This document shows, piece after piece, positions 15,912 through 24,928 of a DNA stretch of 33,299 nt. The stretch covers positions 1-33,299 of the forward strand of contig JAJCZP010000182.1 of assembly GCA_029262315.1 (NCBI GenBank). Direction: 5' to 3'. The notes beneath the pieces were generated by a model. The model made no database searches, had not been told where the DNA came from, and saw only the letters and a list, made by a program, of their open reading frames with translations. This stretch comes from Deltaproteobacteria bacterium (GTDB taxonomy: Bacteria > Desulfobacterota > Binatia > UTPRO1). Position 1 is the first letter of the stretch. Every line of letters begins with the position of its first letter. The position numbers and the translations under genes were made by a program.

Positions 15912-18356
15912 ATGACGGGTCGCGATCGCATCGAGAGACTGTTTACGCGCTGGGGGCATTTCGTCGTCCGCCGGCGCTGGGCCACGCTTGCGCTCACCCT
16001 GGCCGTGACGGCGGGGCTCCTGAGCTTTCTCCCCAATCTCCGCCTCGACAACGCCGTCGAGGCGTTCCTGAAGCGTGACGATCCGGAGCGCCTCCGCTAC
16101 GACGAGTTTCGCGCCCGCTTCGGCGGCGACAACGATGTCCTGGTGATCCTCCACCCGCCCGAGATCTTCGACCTCGGCTTCCTCGATACCATGAAGCGTT
16201 TCCACGAGGACATCGAGCGTGAGGTGCCGTACGTCGAGGAAGTCACGAGTCTCGTCAATGCCCGGAGCACGTACGGGAAGGATGAGGAACTGGTCGTTGA
16301 AGATCTGATGGAGGCGTGGCCCGAGACGGCCGCGGAGCTCGTTGCGCTCGAACAGCGGGTGCTCGCCAACCCGCTCTACCAGAACATCCTCATTGCGGAG
16401 TCCGGTGCGTACACCACGGTAACCATCACGCCGTTCACCTACTCCGCGGCCGGCCCGACAGGCGGCGAGCTGGCGGGGTTCGACGACGCGCAGGCAGACA
16501 CTGCGTTCCCAGAAACCCTGACCGACCGCGAGGGGAGGGAGCTGGTTGTCGCCTTGCGCCAGGTGGTCGCACGGTACGAGGGGCCCACCTTCGAGGCCCA
16601 CATGGTCGGCGGTCCGGTCGAGAACTACCACCTGGATGCTGCCATGACACGAGACGTCGCGGTGTTTCAGACCCTGTCGATTCTCATCGTGGCCGCCCTG
16701 CTCTTCCTGCTCTTTCGAAGGGTCTCCGGCGTGGTCCTGCCCGTTGTCGTCGTCAACGCCGCCATGCTCGCCACGCTCGGTGTCATGGCGTGGATCGACA
16801 TCCCCATGTCGATGACGCTGCAGATCGTGCCCCCGTTCCTGACGGTGGTGGGAATCTGCGATGCGATCCACATCCTGGCGATCGTCTATCGGCGCATGGG
16901 CGAGGGAGAGTCGCAGGAGGAGGCCATCCCATACGCGCTTGGTCATTCCGGGTTGGCGGTCGTCATGACGAGCGTCACGACCGCTGCGGGCCTCCTGAGC
17001 TTCAGCGTCGCCGAGATGCTCCCGATCGCGAACCTCGGCATCATCGCGCCAATCGGCGTCATGCTGGCCATGGCCTACAGCCTGGTCTTGCTGCCCGCGC
17101 TCCTCGCGGTCCTCCGACTGAGGCCTGCGGTCCCCGGCGACGTCCGTACGCGCCGCGGCGCGACCGATCGCTTTCTCGACTGGGCAACGAGGGTTTCCAC
17201 CACGTACCCGTGGCGCGTCGTCGGCGTCGCCGCGGGGATCCTCGTCGTCTTCGCGGGCGGGGTCTCTAAAGTCTACTTCTCCCAGGACATTATCCGGTGG
17301 TTCCCGGTGGGTGACCCACTGCGGACCGCTGCGGAGCTTGTCGATCGCGAGTTCGGGGGTGCGTCGACGCTCGACGTACTGATCGACACGGGGCGCGAGA
17401 ACGGACTGCACGAGCCTGACACCCTCCAGCGCATCGAGCGGGCGATGCGCCATGTCGAGACACTCGCGATCGGGGACCGGCCGATCGGCAAATCGGTCTC
17501 GATCGTGGACGTGGTGAAGGAGACCCACCAGGCGTTGAACGAGAACCGCGCCGCGTACTATCGGCTGCCCGACGAGCGCATGTTGATCGCGCAGGAGATG
17601 CTACTGTTCGAGAACAGCGGCACCGACGATCTCGAGGACTTGACCGACAGTCGGTTCCAGACGGTCCGCATGATCGTGCGGACCCCGTGGGTGGATGCCA
17701 TGCTCTACCCCGACTTCCTCGACGAGGTCCGCCGGGACTTCAGCGAGATTCTGGGCCCAGGCCTCCCGTTCGAGCTCACGGGCGGGGCACCGCTGTACTC
17801 CCAGGTGTTCAAGAACATCGTCCTCAGCATGGCCCGCTCGTACGTGTTCGCGCTCGTGGTCATCACGCCGCTGCTCGTGCTGCTGGTCGGGAACCTGCGG
17901 CGCGGCCTTGTGGCAATGATCCCCAACCTGATTCCGGTGTTCATGGTGCTGGGTCTCATGGGGTGGTTGGACATTCCGCTCGACATGACGAGCCTGCTGA
18001 TCGGCGGCATCGTGATCGGCCTGGCGGTCGACGACACGATCCACTTCATGCACAAGTTCAACCGGTACTATGAGGACACCGGGAGTGCGACGGAGGCCGT
18101 GCGGGAGACGCTCGCCACGACCGGCCGCGCCCTCCTGTTCACGTCGCTGGTCCTCGGACTGGGCTTCGCCGTGTTCTTCTTCGCCTACATGAACAACACC
18201 TCCTGGTTCGGAGTGCTCGTGAGTTTCGCGTGCCTGGTGGCGTTTCTGGCCGACGTTCTGGTGGGGCCGGCCCTGATGGTGCTAGTTACTCCCGAGGTCG
18301 AGCCGAGCGCTCAGCCTGCGCGTGAAGACACGGCAGCATGGGGCGCCGTGCACTGA
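15912..18356 (+). CDS. MMPL/RND-family permease of an MMPL / LolA-like / DUF1302 operon
   Basis: This 814-residue inner-membrane permease is a paralogue of the minus-strand protein at 9110-11548. It has twelve predicted helices in two 1+5 blocks. The first block has GICDAIHILAIVYRR, with one acidic residue; the second has GLAVDDTIHFMHKF, the full DD proton-relay motif. The large periplasmic loops (about 40-220 and 445-620) would bind the cargo. Because the next two genes encode a LolA-like carrier and an outer-membrane barrel, it probably energises lipid or hydrophobic-molecule movement across the envelope. ATG 15912 has only a weak AGGA about 13 bases upstream. Confidence 0.87.
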   Translation: MTGRDRIERLFTRWGHFVVRRRWATLALTLAVTAGLLSFLPNLRLDNAVEAFLKRDDPERLRYDEFRARFGGDNDVLVILHPPEIFDLGFLDTMKRFHEDIEREVPYVEEVTSLVNARSTYGKDEELVVEDLMEAWPETAAELVALEQRVLANPLYQNILIAESGAYTTVTITPFTYSAAGPTGGELAGFDDAQADTAFPETLTDREGRELVVALRQVVARYEGPTFEAHMVGGPVENYHLDAAMTRDVAVFQTLSILIVAALLFLLFRRVSGVVLPVVVVNAAMLATLGVMAWIDIPMSMTLQIVPPFLTVVGICDAIHILAIVYRRMGEGESQEEAIPYALGHSGLAVVMTSVTTAAGLLSFSVAEMLPIANLGIIAPIGVMLAMAYSLVLLPALLAVLRLRPAVPGDVRTRRGATDRFLDWATRVSTTYPWRVVGVAAGILVVFAGGVSKVYFSQDIIRWFPVGDPLRTAAELVDREFGGASTLDVLIDTGRENGLHEPDTLQRIERAMRHVETLAIGDRPIGKSVSIVDVVKETHQALNENRAAYYRLPDERMLIAQEMLLFENSGTDDLEDLTDSRFQTVRMIVRTPWVDAMLYPDFLDEVRRDFSEILGPGLPFELTGGAPLYSQVFKNIVLSMARSYVFALVVITPLLVLLVGNLRRGLVAMIPNLIPVFMVLGLMGWLDIPLDMTSLLIGGIVIGLAVDDTIHFMHKFNRYYEDTGSATEAVRETLATTGRALLFTSLVLGLGFAVFFFAYMNNTSWFGVLVSFACLVAFLADVLVGPALMVLVTPEVEPSAQPAREDTAAWGAVH

Positions 18357-18406
18357 GCGACCAGGACCCGGCAAACGGGCCGCCTGGTATCGGAGGATCC
18401 ATCACG

Positions 18407-19192
18407 ATGACGATCGTACTTGCCCTGCTGCTCTGCGCCCTGACGCCTGCGCTGGTACACGCCGCCCCGACGGGCCGCGAGATCATGGAGCGGGTCGACG
18501 CTCGCGACGACGGCGACCGGCAGACCCAGGACATGGAGATGACCCTGATCGACAAACGGGGCAACCAACGGGTCCGGACGATCCGCCTGTGGAGTCGCGA
18601 CGACGGCGAGAACGAGCACGGGATCCTCTTCTACCTGAGCCCGGCGGACGTGAAGGACACGGGTCTGCTCACCTACGACTACGACGACCCCGATCGCGAC
18701 GACGACCAGTGGCTGTACCTCCCGGCGCTCAAGAAGACGAAGCGCATCGCCTCCACCGACAAGAGCGGCAGCTTCATGGGCTCCGACTTCTCCTATGCCG
18801 ACATGACCGAGCGCGACCTCGACCGGTACACCTACCGTCTGATGAAAGAGGACGAGGTCGGCGGGGTCAAAGTGTGGCAAGTCGAGGCCATTCCCAACGA
18901 GAAGGAGATGGACGAGACCGGCTATACGAAGTCCGTGGTGTTCGTCCGTCAGGACAACGACTTCGTCATCCGAGGCGTTCACTGGCTGAAGAAGGGCAAT
19001 CGCCTCAAGTACCTCGACGTGAAGAAGCTCGAGCAGATCGACGGCATCTGGGTGGCGACGGAAACGCACATGACGACCAAGGCCGGCAAGGCGACGCTGC
19101 ACAAAACGGTGATCCGCACCCGTAACGTGCGCTTCGACCAGGAAATGGATCCCGACGACTTCACCCTCCGCAAGCTCGAGGCCGGACTCTGA
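18407..19192 (+). CDS. LolA-like outer-membrane lipoprotein-sorting family protein
   Basis: This 261-residue periplasmic protein has a signal peptide (about 1-20, cut before APTG). The mature part follows the LolA_like plan: GREIMERVDARDDG, a long antiparallel beta sheet, then the conserved block WLYLPALKKTKRI, GSFMGSDFSYADM and DLDRYTYRL. Such proteins are thought to hold a lipid or acyl group in a half-barrel, so this is the natural periplasmic carrier between the MMPL permease and the barrel. ATG 18407 has GGAGG ten bases upstream; a longer reading from 18338 overlaps the permease stop and buries the signal peptide. It lies 50 bp after the permease and 38 bp before the barrel gene. Confidence 0.87.
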   Translation: MTIVLALLLCALTPALVHAAPTGREIMERVDARDDGDRQTQDMEMTLIDKRGNQRVRTIRLWSRDDGENEHGILFYLSPADVKDTGLLTYDYDDPDRDDDQWLYLPALKKTKRIASTDKSGSFMGSDFSYADMTERDLDRYTYRLMKEDEVGGVKVWQVEAIPNEKEMDETGYTKSVVFVRQDNDFVIRGVHWLKKGNRLKYLDVKKLEQIDGIWVATETHMTTKAGKATLHKTVIRTRNVRFDQEMDPDDFTLRKLEAGL

Positions 19193-19230
19193 CCTGGCAC
19201 GGGAGGGCGCCGCGTCTCGGCGCATGTACC

Positions 19231-20625
19231 GTGCTCCTCGTAGGAACGCTGCTCGCTCCGCTCGTCACGTGCGCGACCGAGCTCGATGACGCGCTCGAGG
19301 GTTTCGAGGAAGACGAGGAGGCCTTCGCCGTCGACGACGCGTCGACCTCGTTCGCGGATACCACTGAGCCGGAACGCCCGTGGAGCCTGACCGGGAGCGT
19401 AAGCCTCGCCGCGGCCATCAACTACCTCGATCACGAGTCCGCGACCGGTACCGACTACACCGGCCTGCAGAAGCTGCGCACCCGCCTGAACCTGCAGCTC
19501 GACTTCGACCTCCCGTGGTCCTGGCAGGGGCGATTCGCGGGCTACACCTTCTACGACGCCGCCTATCGCATCCAGGGCCGGAACGACTACACCGACGCCG
19601 TCATCGACACCTACGAGTGGGAGATCGACTCGCAGGAGATGTGGCTGCAGGGCGAGGTCGTCGAGGATCTGGATCTCAAGATTGGTCGGCAGATCGTGAA
19701 CTGGGGGCGCTCGGAGACTCTACGGGTCCTCGATGTCCTAAACCCGCTCGACAACCGGGAGCCGGGACTCGCCGACATCGAGGATCTGCGTCTGCCGGTG
19801 ACGATGGTGCGGGCGGACTACTATTGGAACGCCTGGTCGCTGAGTCTGATTTCCCTCCCCGAGATACGTTTCGACCGGCGACCGCCGGTCGGCAGTGATT
19901 TCGTACCGTTCGAGGCCCAGCCCCCGGAGCGGAAGCCCGGCACATCGTTCGCGGACACCGAGTGGGCCGCGAGGGCGGCGGGCGTCTTCGAGGGCTGGGA
20001 CGTCTCGCTGCACGTCGCGCGCTACTGGAACGACACGCCCTACGTGGTCTCGCGCGCGACATCGCCAACGGGTCTCGTCGAGAAACACAGCCGCCTCTTT
20101 CTGGCCGGCGCCGGCGGCAACTACACGATCGGGAGTTGGCTCTTGAAAGCGGAACTCGCCTATCTCAGCGGCATCGACTACCCGGTCGTCGACCGCGTCG
20201 AGGCGACTCCCGCGGGCCCGAGACCCGTCGTCGGCACGCTCGAGCGCTCGCGCCTCGATGTCATGGGGGGCATCGAGTACTACGGCATCATCGACACGAC
20301 CATCAGCCTCGATGTCGCGAATCGCTATATCAACGACTTCGACAGCCGGATGCGAACGTTCGATGCGCAGGAGAACTCGCTCGAGAGCGCGCTCCGAATC
20401 AGCTCCGACTTCATGAACGCACGCCTCCACACCACAGTGCTCGGCATCATGTTCGGCGAGCGCGCCCAGGACGGCAGTGTCGTCCGCCTCCAGGCCAGCT
20501 ACGATCTCCGCGACGCCCTGGTGCTGACCGGGGGGATTCTCCTCTTTTGGAACGGGGATCCGGAGATCGTCAGCGACATCGACGACAACGACCGGATCTT
20601 CTTCGACATCAAGTACAGCTTCTAG
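19231..20625 (+). CDS. DUF1302-family outer-membrane beta-barrel protein
   Basis: This protein of 464 residues has a signal sequence (about 1-16), an acidic linker (DDALEGFEEDEEAF), then alternating-hydrophobicity strands ending in a C-terminal aromatic (FFDIKYSF), the signature of an outer-membrane barrel. Family features include KIGRQIVNWGRSE and LNPLDNREPG. It is the third gene of the MMPL/LolA-like/DUF1302 unit and would give the outer-membrane step. The start, GTG 19231, is tentative: a GGGAGGG lies too far upstream (19201-19207), and an ATG at 19224 is out of frame. Confidence 0.83.
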   Translation: MLLVGTLLAPLVTCATELDDALEGFEEDEEAFAVDDASTSFADTTEPERPWSLTGSVSLAAAINYLDHESATGTDYTGLQKLRTRLNLQLDFDLPWSWQGRFAGYTFYDAAYRIQGRNDYTDAVIDTYEWEIDSQEMWLQGEVVEDLDLKIGRQIVNWGRSETLRVLDVLNPLDNREPGLADIEDLRLPVTMVRADYYWNAWSLSLISLPEIRFDRRPPVGSDFVPFEAQPPERKPGTSFADTEWAARAAGVFEGWDVSLHVARYWNDTPYVVSRATSPTGLVEKHSRLFLAGAGGNYTIGSWLLKAELAYLSGIDYPVVDRVEATPAGPRPVVGTLERSRLDVMGGIEYYGIIDTTISLDVANRYINDFDSRMRTFDAQENSLESALRISSDFMNARLHTTVLGIMFGERAQDGSVVRLQASYDLRDALVLTGGILLFWNGDPEIVSDIDDNDRIFFDIKYSF

Positions 20626-20631
20626 CCTACC

Positions 20632-20656
20632 GCGGAAGCTCGGCGCTGAGCTCCGC
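20632..20656 (+). terminator. Hairpin after the DUF1302 gene
   Basis: Seven bases past the DUF1302 stop, GCGGAAGCTC and GAGCTCCGC form a 9-bp stem with one bulged A around a 6-nt loop. Position fits a terminator for the rightward operon, although no U-tract follows. Confidence 0.4.
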
Positions 20657-20681
20657 CGCCCCCCTGTACTCGGCGGACTGC

Positions 20682-20741
20682 GAACCCGCACGTCCCGCCA
20701 GCTTGCGGATTCTCGTACAAGCTGGGCAGGCGCGCGGGTTC
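20682..20741. terminator. Long two-part hairpin between convergent genes
   Basis: Outer arms GAACCCGC (20682-20689) and GCGGGTTC (20734-20741) and inner arms CCAGCTTG (20698-20705) and CAAGCTGG (20718-20725) are each perfect over 8 bp, with a 12-nt terminal loop. Being symmetric and placed between the convergent DUF1302 and beta-helix genes, it may terminate both transcripts. No U-tract is seen on either strand. Confidence 0.45.
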
Positions 20742-20763
20742 CTGCCAAGAGCCGCCCTCGCTC

Positions 20764-23700
20764 TCAGTCGCACACGAGTTTCGTCTCACGTCTGTTCCAC
20801 CGACACTGCGACGGCGTAAACTCATGCACGGCGCACGCGCCGGCCTGGCCGTCCGCGGAGTCCGCGCCGAGCACGACCGTCATCCGGAGCGGTCCGACCG
20901 GCGAAGTGAGCGTCGCCCGCTGCGCCGCCAGGTTGAAACGAACCTGCCCGGAGGTGGCCCGACGGTCCTTGAGCGCCAACCGGCGAAGGCCCTGGGCCGA
21001 GCCCGGTGCGCATCCGTCGGAGACGAACGCGCCGGTCTTGTTCTGATACACGTAGGCGCGCTGGTTCCGGCTGGACTTCCAACCGTCCTTCTTCTTCGCG
21101 CGCGGATCGCACGGCGACGTGGCCATTGCCCCCGGGGGCACGGGATGCGTCTCCGTCGTGAGGTCGAAGAGCACGGCGCCGGTGCCGAGATCCTCGATGC
21201 GCACTTGCGCGCCCCGAGTCGCGGCGTCGAGCGTGGTCAGCCCACTCGGGGATCCGGAAGCGAACTCGAGATCTCCCTTGAGCATGATCCGCTCGTTGCC
21301 GATCGGCCCACCGAGGGCGCCGAGCACGATCCGCGGCTTGACGATCGTCGTCCCGCCAAGGCAGAGCGGCGCGGTCGGAGCCGCTGTATCGTCGTCGAGA
21401 ATCACGCCCTCGCCAACACCGTCGGTCACGGTCGCGTTGACCACCCCCGTGGGCCGCAGGAAGAAGAATTCGTGCTCTTCAGGGTCGCCGTCGCCGAGGA
21501 CGGGGACGAGGATCGTCTTCTCGGTATCCCCCGGGTTGAATTGGAGCTGACCGCTGGTGCTCTCGTAGTCGACGCCGGCCACCGCGGTCCCGTCGACAGT
21601 CTCGAAATCGACCGTGACGGCCACCGTGCTCGGGGAGAGCCGTACCGTGAACGAGGCCTCGGTGAGACCGGCATCGCCCTCGACGATCTCCGCGTCCGAG
21701 AAGAACAGGGTGGGAAGCTCCGGATCGCCATCCGCGAGGAACAGCGACGCCGTCGCGCGCCCGAGCGTCGCCCCGCCGGTCGGGTTGGCGAGCATGAGGC
21801 CGATCGTCTCTCCGTGGTCGGGAACCAAGTCGAGCACGACCGGCACGTCGAAGGTCTTCAACACCTCGCCCGGCCCGAACGTGAGCGCTCCCGAGACCGC
21901 AGTGTAGTCCGCCGGTGCCGTGGCCACGTCGTCGATCGTCGCGTAGTCGACGCGCACCGTTCCCGTCAAACCGTGGGAACGGGTGACGGTGATCGTCACG
22001 ACGCCGTCGTACTCCCACCCGACGAAAGGATCGATCGACAGCTGCAGGACGCCGGGATTCGGGCCACCAACGAGAGCGCAGGGCGAGAACTCGGAGGTGT
22101 CGCCCTGCGCGCTCGTCGCGGTGGCGGTCACGTAGAGATCCGTGAGCGCTACCGGCAGTGTCTCGTCGATGGGCGCCCGACCGGTACCATCGCTGAGCAC
22201 GGTCGTCGCACCGAGAAAGGTGCGCCCCTGACCGAACCCCGAGGGGTCACAGCCCGGGCTCGAGAAGAACTCGATCCGGTACGAGGCGTTCGGCGCGCTC
22301 GCCAGCTCGCCGACAATCGTCGTCTCGGCGGGACTCGCAAGGACCGACTCGAGGAGCGGATGGTTCTGGCCGAGATTAGGCCCGAAGTCTGTATCGCCCA
22401 CATCATTCGCGGTGGGACCATACAGGTGATGATCGATACCCAAAAGTCTGTTCTCGAAGATCGAATTCCCGAGGATACCATTGCCCGTGCCGCTCTCTAC
22501 GAACACGCCCCAGCTTCCGTTGCCAGCGATGACATTTCCGGCGCCGGGCGCCGTACCGCCGATGATGTTGTCGAAGGCATTCGAGATACGCACGCCCGCC
22601 GTCCCGTTCCGGAGCGGGCTCCCGCCCGGAACCACGGTACCGATCTCGTTCCCTTCGATCGCGTTCCCGGAGGCGGCGGCTCCCCAGAGAACCACACCGT
22701 ACAAGCGATTTCCCGAGATCACGTTGCCCGCACCGGGCGCGCTTCCGCCGACCTGGTTGTCGGGCCCCTGAACCCCGACACCCGTCTCAGCGTTTTCCAC
22801 GACCGACGTCCCGGACGCATCGAGTCCGATGATGTTGCCCTGGACGATGCTCGCCGACGCGTCCTCCTTGAGGGTCACACCCCGCAGGTTGCCTGAGATG
22901 ACGTTGCCGGCTCCAGCATCGACGCCACCGACGCGATTGCCGGTGCCGCTGACGACACGCACGCCCGACCAGAGGTTGCCACGCCCGTATGCCCCCGAGG
23001 CCCCCGTGCCGATCAGGTTTCCGACGATCGCATTGTCGTTCGACGATACGCCCCCGATGTATACACCCGTGTCATTGGCCGAGATCACGTTGCCGGCGCC
23101 GGGATCGACCCCGCCGACGGTGTTCCCCGAACCCGAGATCAGGACGCCAGACTCGCTGTTGCCGAGCGCATGCACGCCGCTCGGGTCGAGTCCAATCACG
23201 TTCCCCAGCACCAGATTGCCGATGGATTCGATATTCACGCCGCGGCCGTTGGCGGAAATGACGTTGCCCTCGCCCGCGCCACTGCCGCCAACGACGTTCG
23301 CGTCGCCGATCACGCGGATCCCCGCGCCGTTGCCGAGTTCCCGAGCGCCACTGGCGGTGGTGCCGATGTAGTTCCCCTGCACGAAGTTGAGCGACCCGGT
23401 CACTGTAATGATGATCCCGCTCCCGTTGGCCGCGATCACGTTGCCGGCGCCAGGATCGGCCCCGCCGACGGTATTCTTCGAGCCCGAAATGCGGACACCA
23501 GACTCGCTATTGCCGAGAGCCCGCACACCGCTCGGATCGAGCCCGATGACGTTGCCCAGCACCCGGTTGGCGAGAGATTCGAGCGTCACACCGCGGGTGT
23601 TCGCGGAGATCACGTTGCCCTCCCCGGCCGTCCGTCCACCGATGACGTTCTTTTCGCCAAGCACGCGTACCCCCGTGCCGTTGCCGAGTTCCGAAGCTCC

Positions 23701-24699
23701 GGTGGCGACGGTGCCAATGTAGTTTCCCTGCACGGAGTTAACCGATCCCGTATCGGTGATCATGACCCCGATGCCGTTGGCCGCGATCACGTTGCCGGCA
23801 GCGGACTCGGCCCCGCCGACGGAATTTTGCGAGCCCGAGATGCGGACACCCGACTCGCTGTTGCCGAGCGCGTGCACGCCGCTCACGTCGAGCCCGATCA
23901 CATTGCCGCGCACTGTATTGTCGTCGGAGTCGAGCACCACCCCGCGGAAGTTCGCGGAGATGATGTTGCCCTCGCCGGCTCCGCTCCCACCGATGACGTT
24001 CGTCTCGCCCAGCACGCGCACGCCGGTGTTGTTGCCGAGCGCGTCCGCACCAGTTGCCGTCGTACCGATGTAGTTCCCAACGACGACATTCCCCGATCCG
24101 ACGCTGGAGATCACCACGCCGGTCCCGTTGGCCGCGATCACGTTGCGCTCGACCGGCGTGGTCCCGCCAATGCGATTGTCATTGGCGGAGATCCGAATCC
24201 CCGTCTCGGCGTTCCCGAGGGGAAGCGTGCCGGCCGGGTCCGTGCCGATGTGGCAACCCCAGACCTCGTTCCCGCCGTTGGTAAGGATCGCGATGCCGCG
24301 ATTGAACCCGTTGATGGCAAGCCCCGCGATCGTGCTGTCGCCGGCAACGACGAAGAGCCCTTGGCCCCCGGCAATGTTGCCGTCGATCTCGACGAGAGGC
24401 CTGCCGGACCACCCCGGCTGCGAGGTGCCATCCAGGATCAGAGGATCGGTGATCGTCGGCAGCGGCGACAGGGGAACGATGACGAGATCTGCCGGAGCGA
24501 GCGCGAACTCGATCGTGTCGACGCCAGGAGTCGCGTTGGACGCCAGGATCGCCTGCCGCAGCGAGCCGGCGCCGGCGTCGGCGTTGGTCGTCACCTGAAG
24601 CGCAGCGCTGGCTGGGGCCGCGAGAACTGCGGTCAGTACCAGCGCGCCAAAGGCCTTGGAACATCCAACCGCGATCGCTTGTGCAGTAGTCGTGTTCAT
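20764..24699 (-). CDS. Secreted right-handed beta-helix protein with Calx-beta domains and an unnamed C-terminal module
   Basis: This 1311-residue surface or secreted protein has a signal peptide (about 1-33, ending APASA). Residues about 35-780 are parallel beta-helix repeats built from two alternating units, NVIGLDPSGVHALGNSESGV-type and NYIGTTATGA-type, each with GG...GAGNVI(A/S)AN turns. Two Calx-beta domains follow (about 890-1000 and 1005-1120; DYTAVSGALTFGPGE and DYESTSGQLQFNPGD mark them). The last about 180 residues are a basic Cys-containing module (GWKSSRNQ ... CRWNRRETKLVC) shared with the metalloprotease at 28776-30662. The likely role is adhesion or surface structure; no pectin-lyase catalytic set is evident. 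ATG 24699 has AGGAG about ten bases upstream. A 59-bp element shared with the OsmC gene lies upstream. Confidence 0.85.
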   Translation of the reverse strand: MNTTTAQAIAVGCSKAFGALVLTAVLAAPASAALQVTTNADAGAGSLRQAILASNATPGVDTIEFALAPADLVIVPLSPLPTITDPLILDGTSQPGWSGRPLVEIDGNIAGGQGLFVVAGDSTIAGLAINGFNRGIAILTNGGNEVWGCHIGTDPAGTLPLGNAETGIRISANDNRIGGTTPVERNVIAANGTGVVISSVGSGNVVVGNYIGTTATGADALGNNTGVRVLGETNVIGGSGAGEGNIISANFRGVVLDSDDNTVRGNVIGLDVSGVHALGNSESGVRISGSQNSVGGAESAAGNVIAANGIGVMITDTGSVNSVQGNYIGTVATGASELGNGTGVRVLGEKNVIGGRTAGEGNVISANTRGVTLESLANRVLGNVIGLDPSGVRALGNSESGVRISGSKNTVGGADPGAGNVIAANGSGIIITVTGSLNFVQGNYIGTTASGARELGNGAGIRVIGDANVVGGSGAGEGNVISANGRGVNIESIGNLVLGNVIGLDPSGVHALGNSESGVLISGSGNTVGGVDPGAGNVISANDTGVYIGGVSSNDNAIVGNLIGTGASGAYGRGNLWSGVRVVSGTGNRVGGVDAGAGNVISGNLRGVTLKEDASASIVQGNIIGLDASGTSVVENAETGVGVQGPDNQVGGSAPGAGNVISGNRLYGVVLWGAAASGNAIEGNEIGTVVPGGSPLRNGTAGVRISNAFDNIIGGTAPGAGNVIAGNGSWGVFVESGTGNGILGNSIFENRLLGIDHHLYGPTANDVGDTDFGPNLGQNHPLLESVLASPAETTIVGELASAPNASYRIEFFSSPGCDPSGFGQGRTFLGATTVLSDGTGRAPIDETLPVALTDLYVTATATSAQGDTSEFSPCALVGGPNPGVLQLSIDPFVGWEYDGVVTITVTRSHGLTGTVRVDYATIDDVATAPADYTAVSGALTFGPGEVLKTFDVPVVLDLVPDHGETIGLMLANPTGGATLGRATASLFLADGDPELPTLFFSDAEIVEGDAGLTEASFTVRLSPSTVAVTVDFETVDGTAVAGVDYESTSGQLQFNPGDTEKTILVPVLGDGDPEEHEFFFLRPTGVVNATVTDGVGEGVILDDDTAAPTAPLCLGGTTIVKPRIVLGALGGPIGNERIMLKGDLEFASGSPSGLTTLDAATRGAQVRIEDLGTGAVLFDLTTETHPVPPGAMATSPCDPRAKKKDGWKSSRNQRAYVYQNKTGAFVSDGCAPGSAQGLRRLALKDRRATSGQVRFNLAAQRATLTSPVGPLRMTVVLGADSADGQAGACAVHEFTPSQCRWNRRETKLVCD
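23100..24240. repeat. 351-bp tandem repeats inside the beta-helix gene
   Basis: Equivalent segments recur at exactly 351 bp (117 codons): anchors at 23181, 23532, 23883 and, more diverged, 24234. The middle units are very similar in DNA as well as protein, so they arose by recent in-frame duplication. The copy nearest 22820 is offset by 15 bp and more diverged. Confidence 0.75.
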
Positions 24700-24759
24700 C
24701 GTCGTGCTCTCCTATCGTCCTTGCCGTGGGTGGCTCGGCTCGTTGTCTTGAGGCGTCTG

Positions 24760-24818
24760 TGCCCCTACCCCCGAGGCGCCAGAACCGGCGTGGCTCGAAG
24801 CTAGAGCGGACCTAGCGA
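24760..24818 (-). promoter_or_regulatory. Shared upstream element, copy A (beta-helix gene)
   Basis: This 59-bp segment matches 27016-27074 without gaps at 45 positions. In gene orientation it begins with a dyad (GCTAG, 7-nt spacer, CTAGC; 24800-24816) and ends in a motif CTGGCGCCT(C/T)GGGGGT. It sits about 61-119 bp upstream of ATG 24699. Likely an operator plus promoter or activator site; the regulator is unknown. Confidence 0.6.
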
Positions 24819-24895
24819 AGCTCACGTCGAACTGCGCAGAAGAAAGCTCCGGCAAATCCATGGCTTAGCGAACGGCCTCAGATAAAGTCGCACCG

Positions 24896-24916
24896 TCGCG
24901 CGCGTAGAGCGCGCGA
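24896..24916 (-). terminator. GC hairpin after the methyltransferase gene
   Basis: A perfect 8-bp inverted repeat (TCGCGCGC / GCGCGCGA) with a 5-nt loop begins 12 bp past the methyltransferase stop. A short T-containing stretch (CTTTATC) follows about 13 bases later in the leftward direction. A plausible terminator that would separate this gene from the beta-helix transcript. Confidence 0.5.
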
Positions 24917-24928
24917 ACAGCGTGCGGT

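Noticed and set aside
20682-20741. Integron attC site
   Set aside because: The outer arms do not fit RYYYAAC / GTTRRRY in either orientation and no gene cassette or integrase is nearby.
23100-24240. CRISPR array
   Set aside because: The repeats are 351 bp, in frame and part of a beta-helix coding sequence, without spacers.
24760-24818. Sigma-54 promoter in the shared element
   Set aside because: The TGGC is not followed by the required GC-containing -12 box at the right spacing in either copy.
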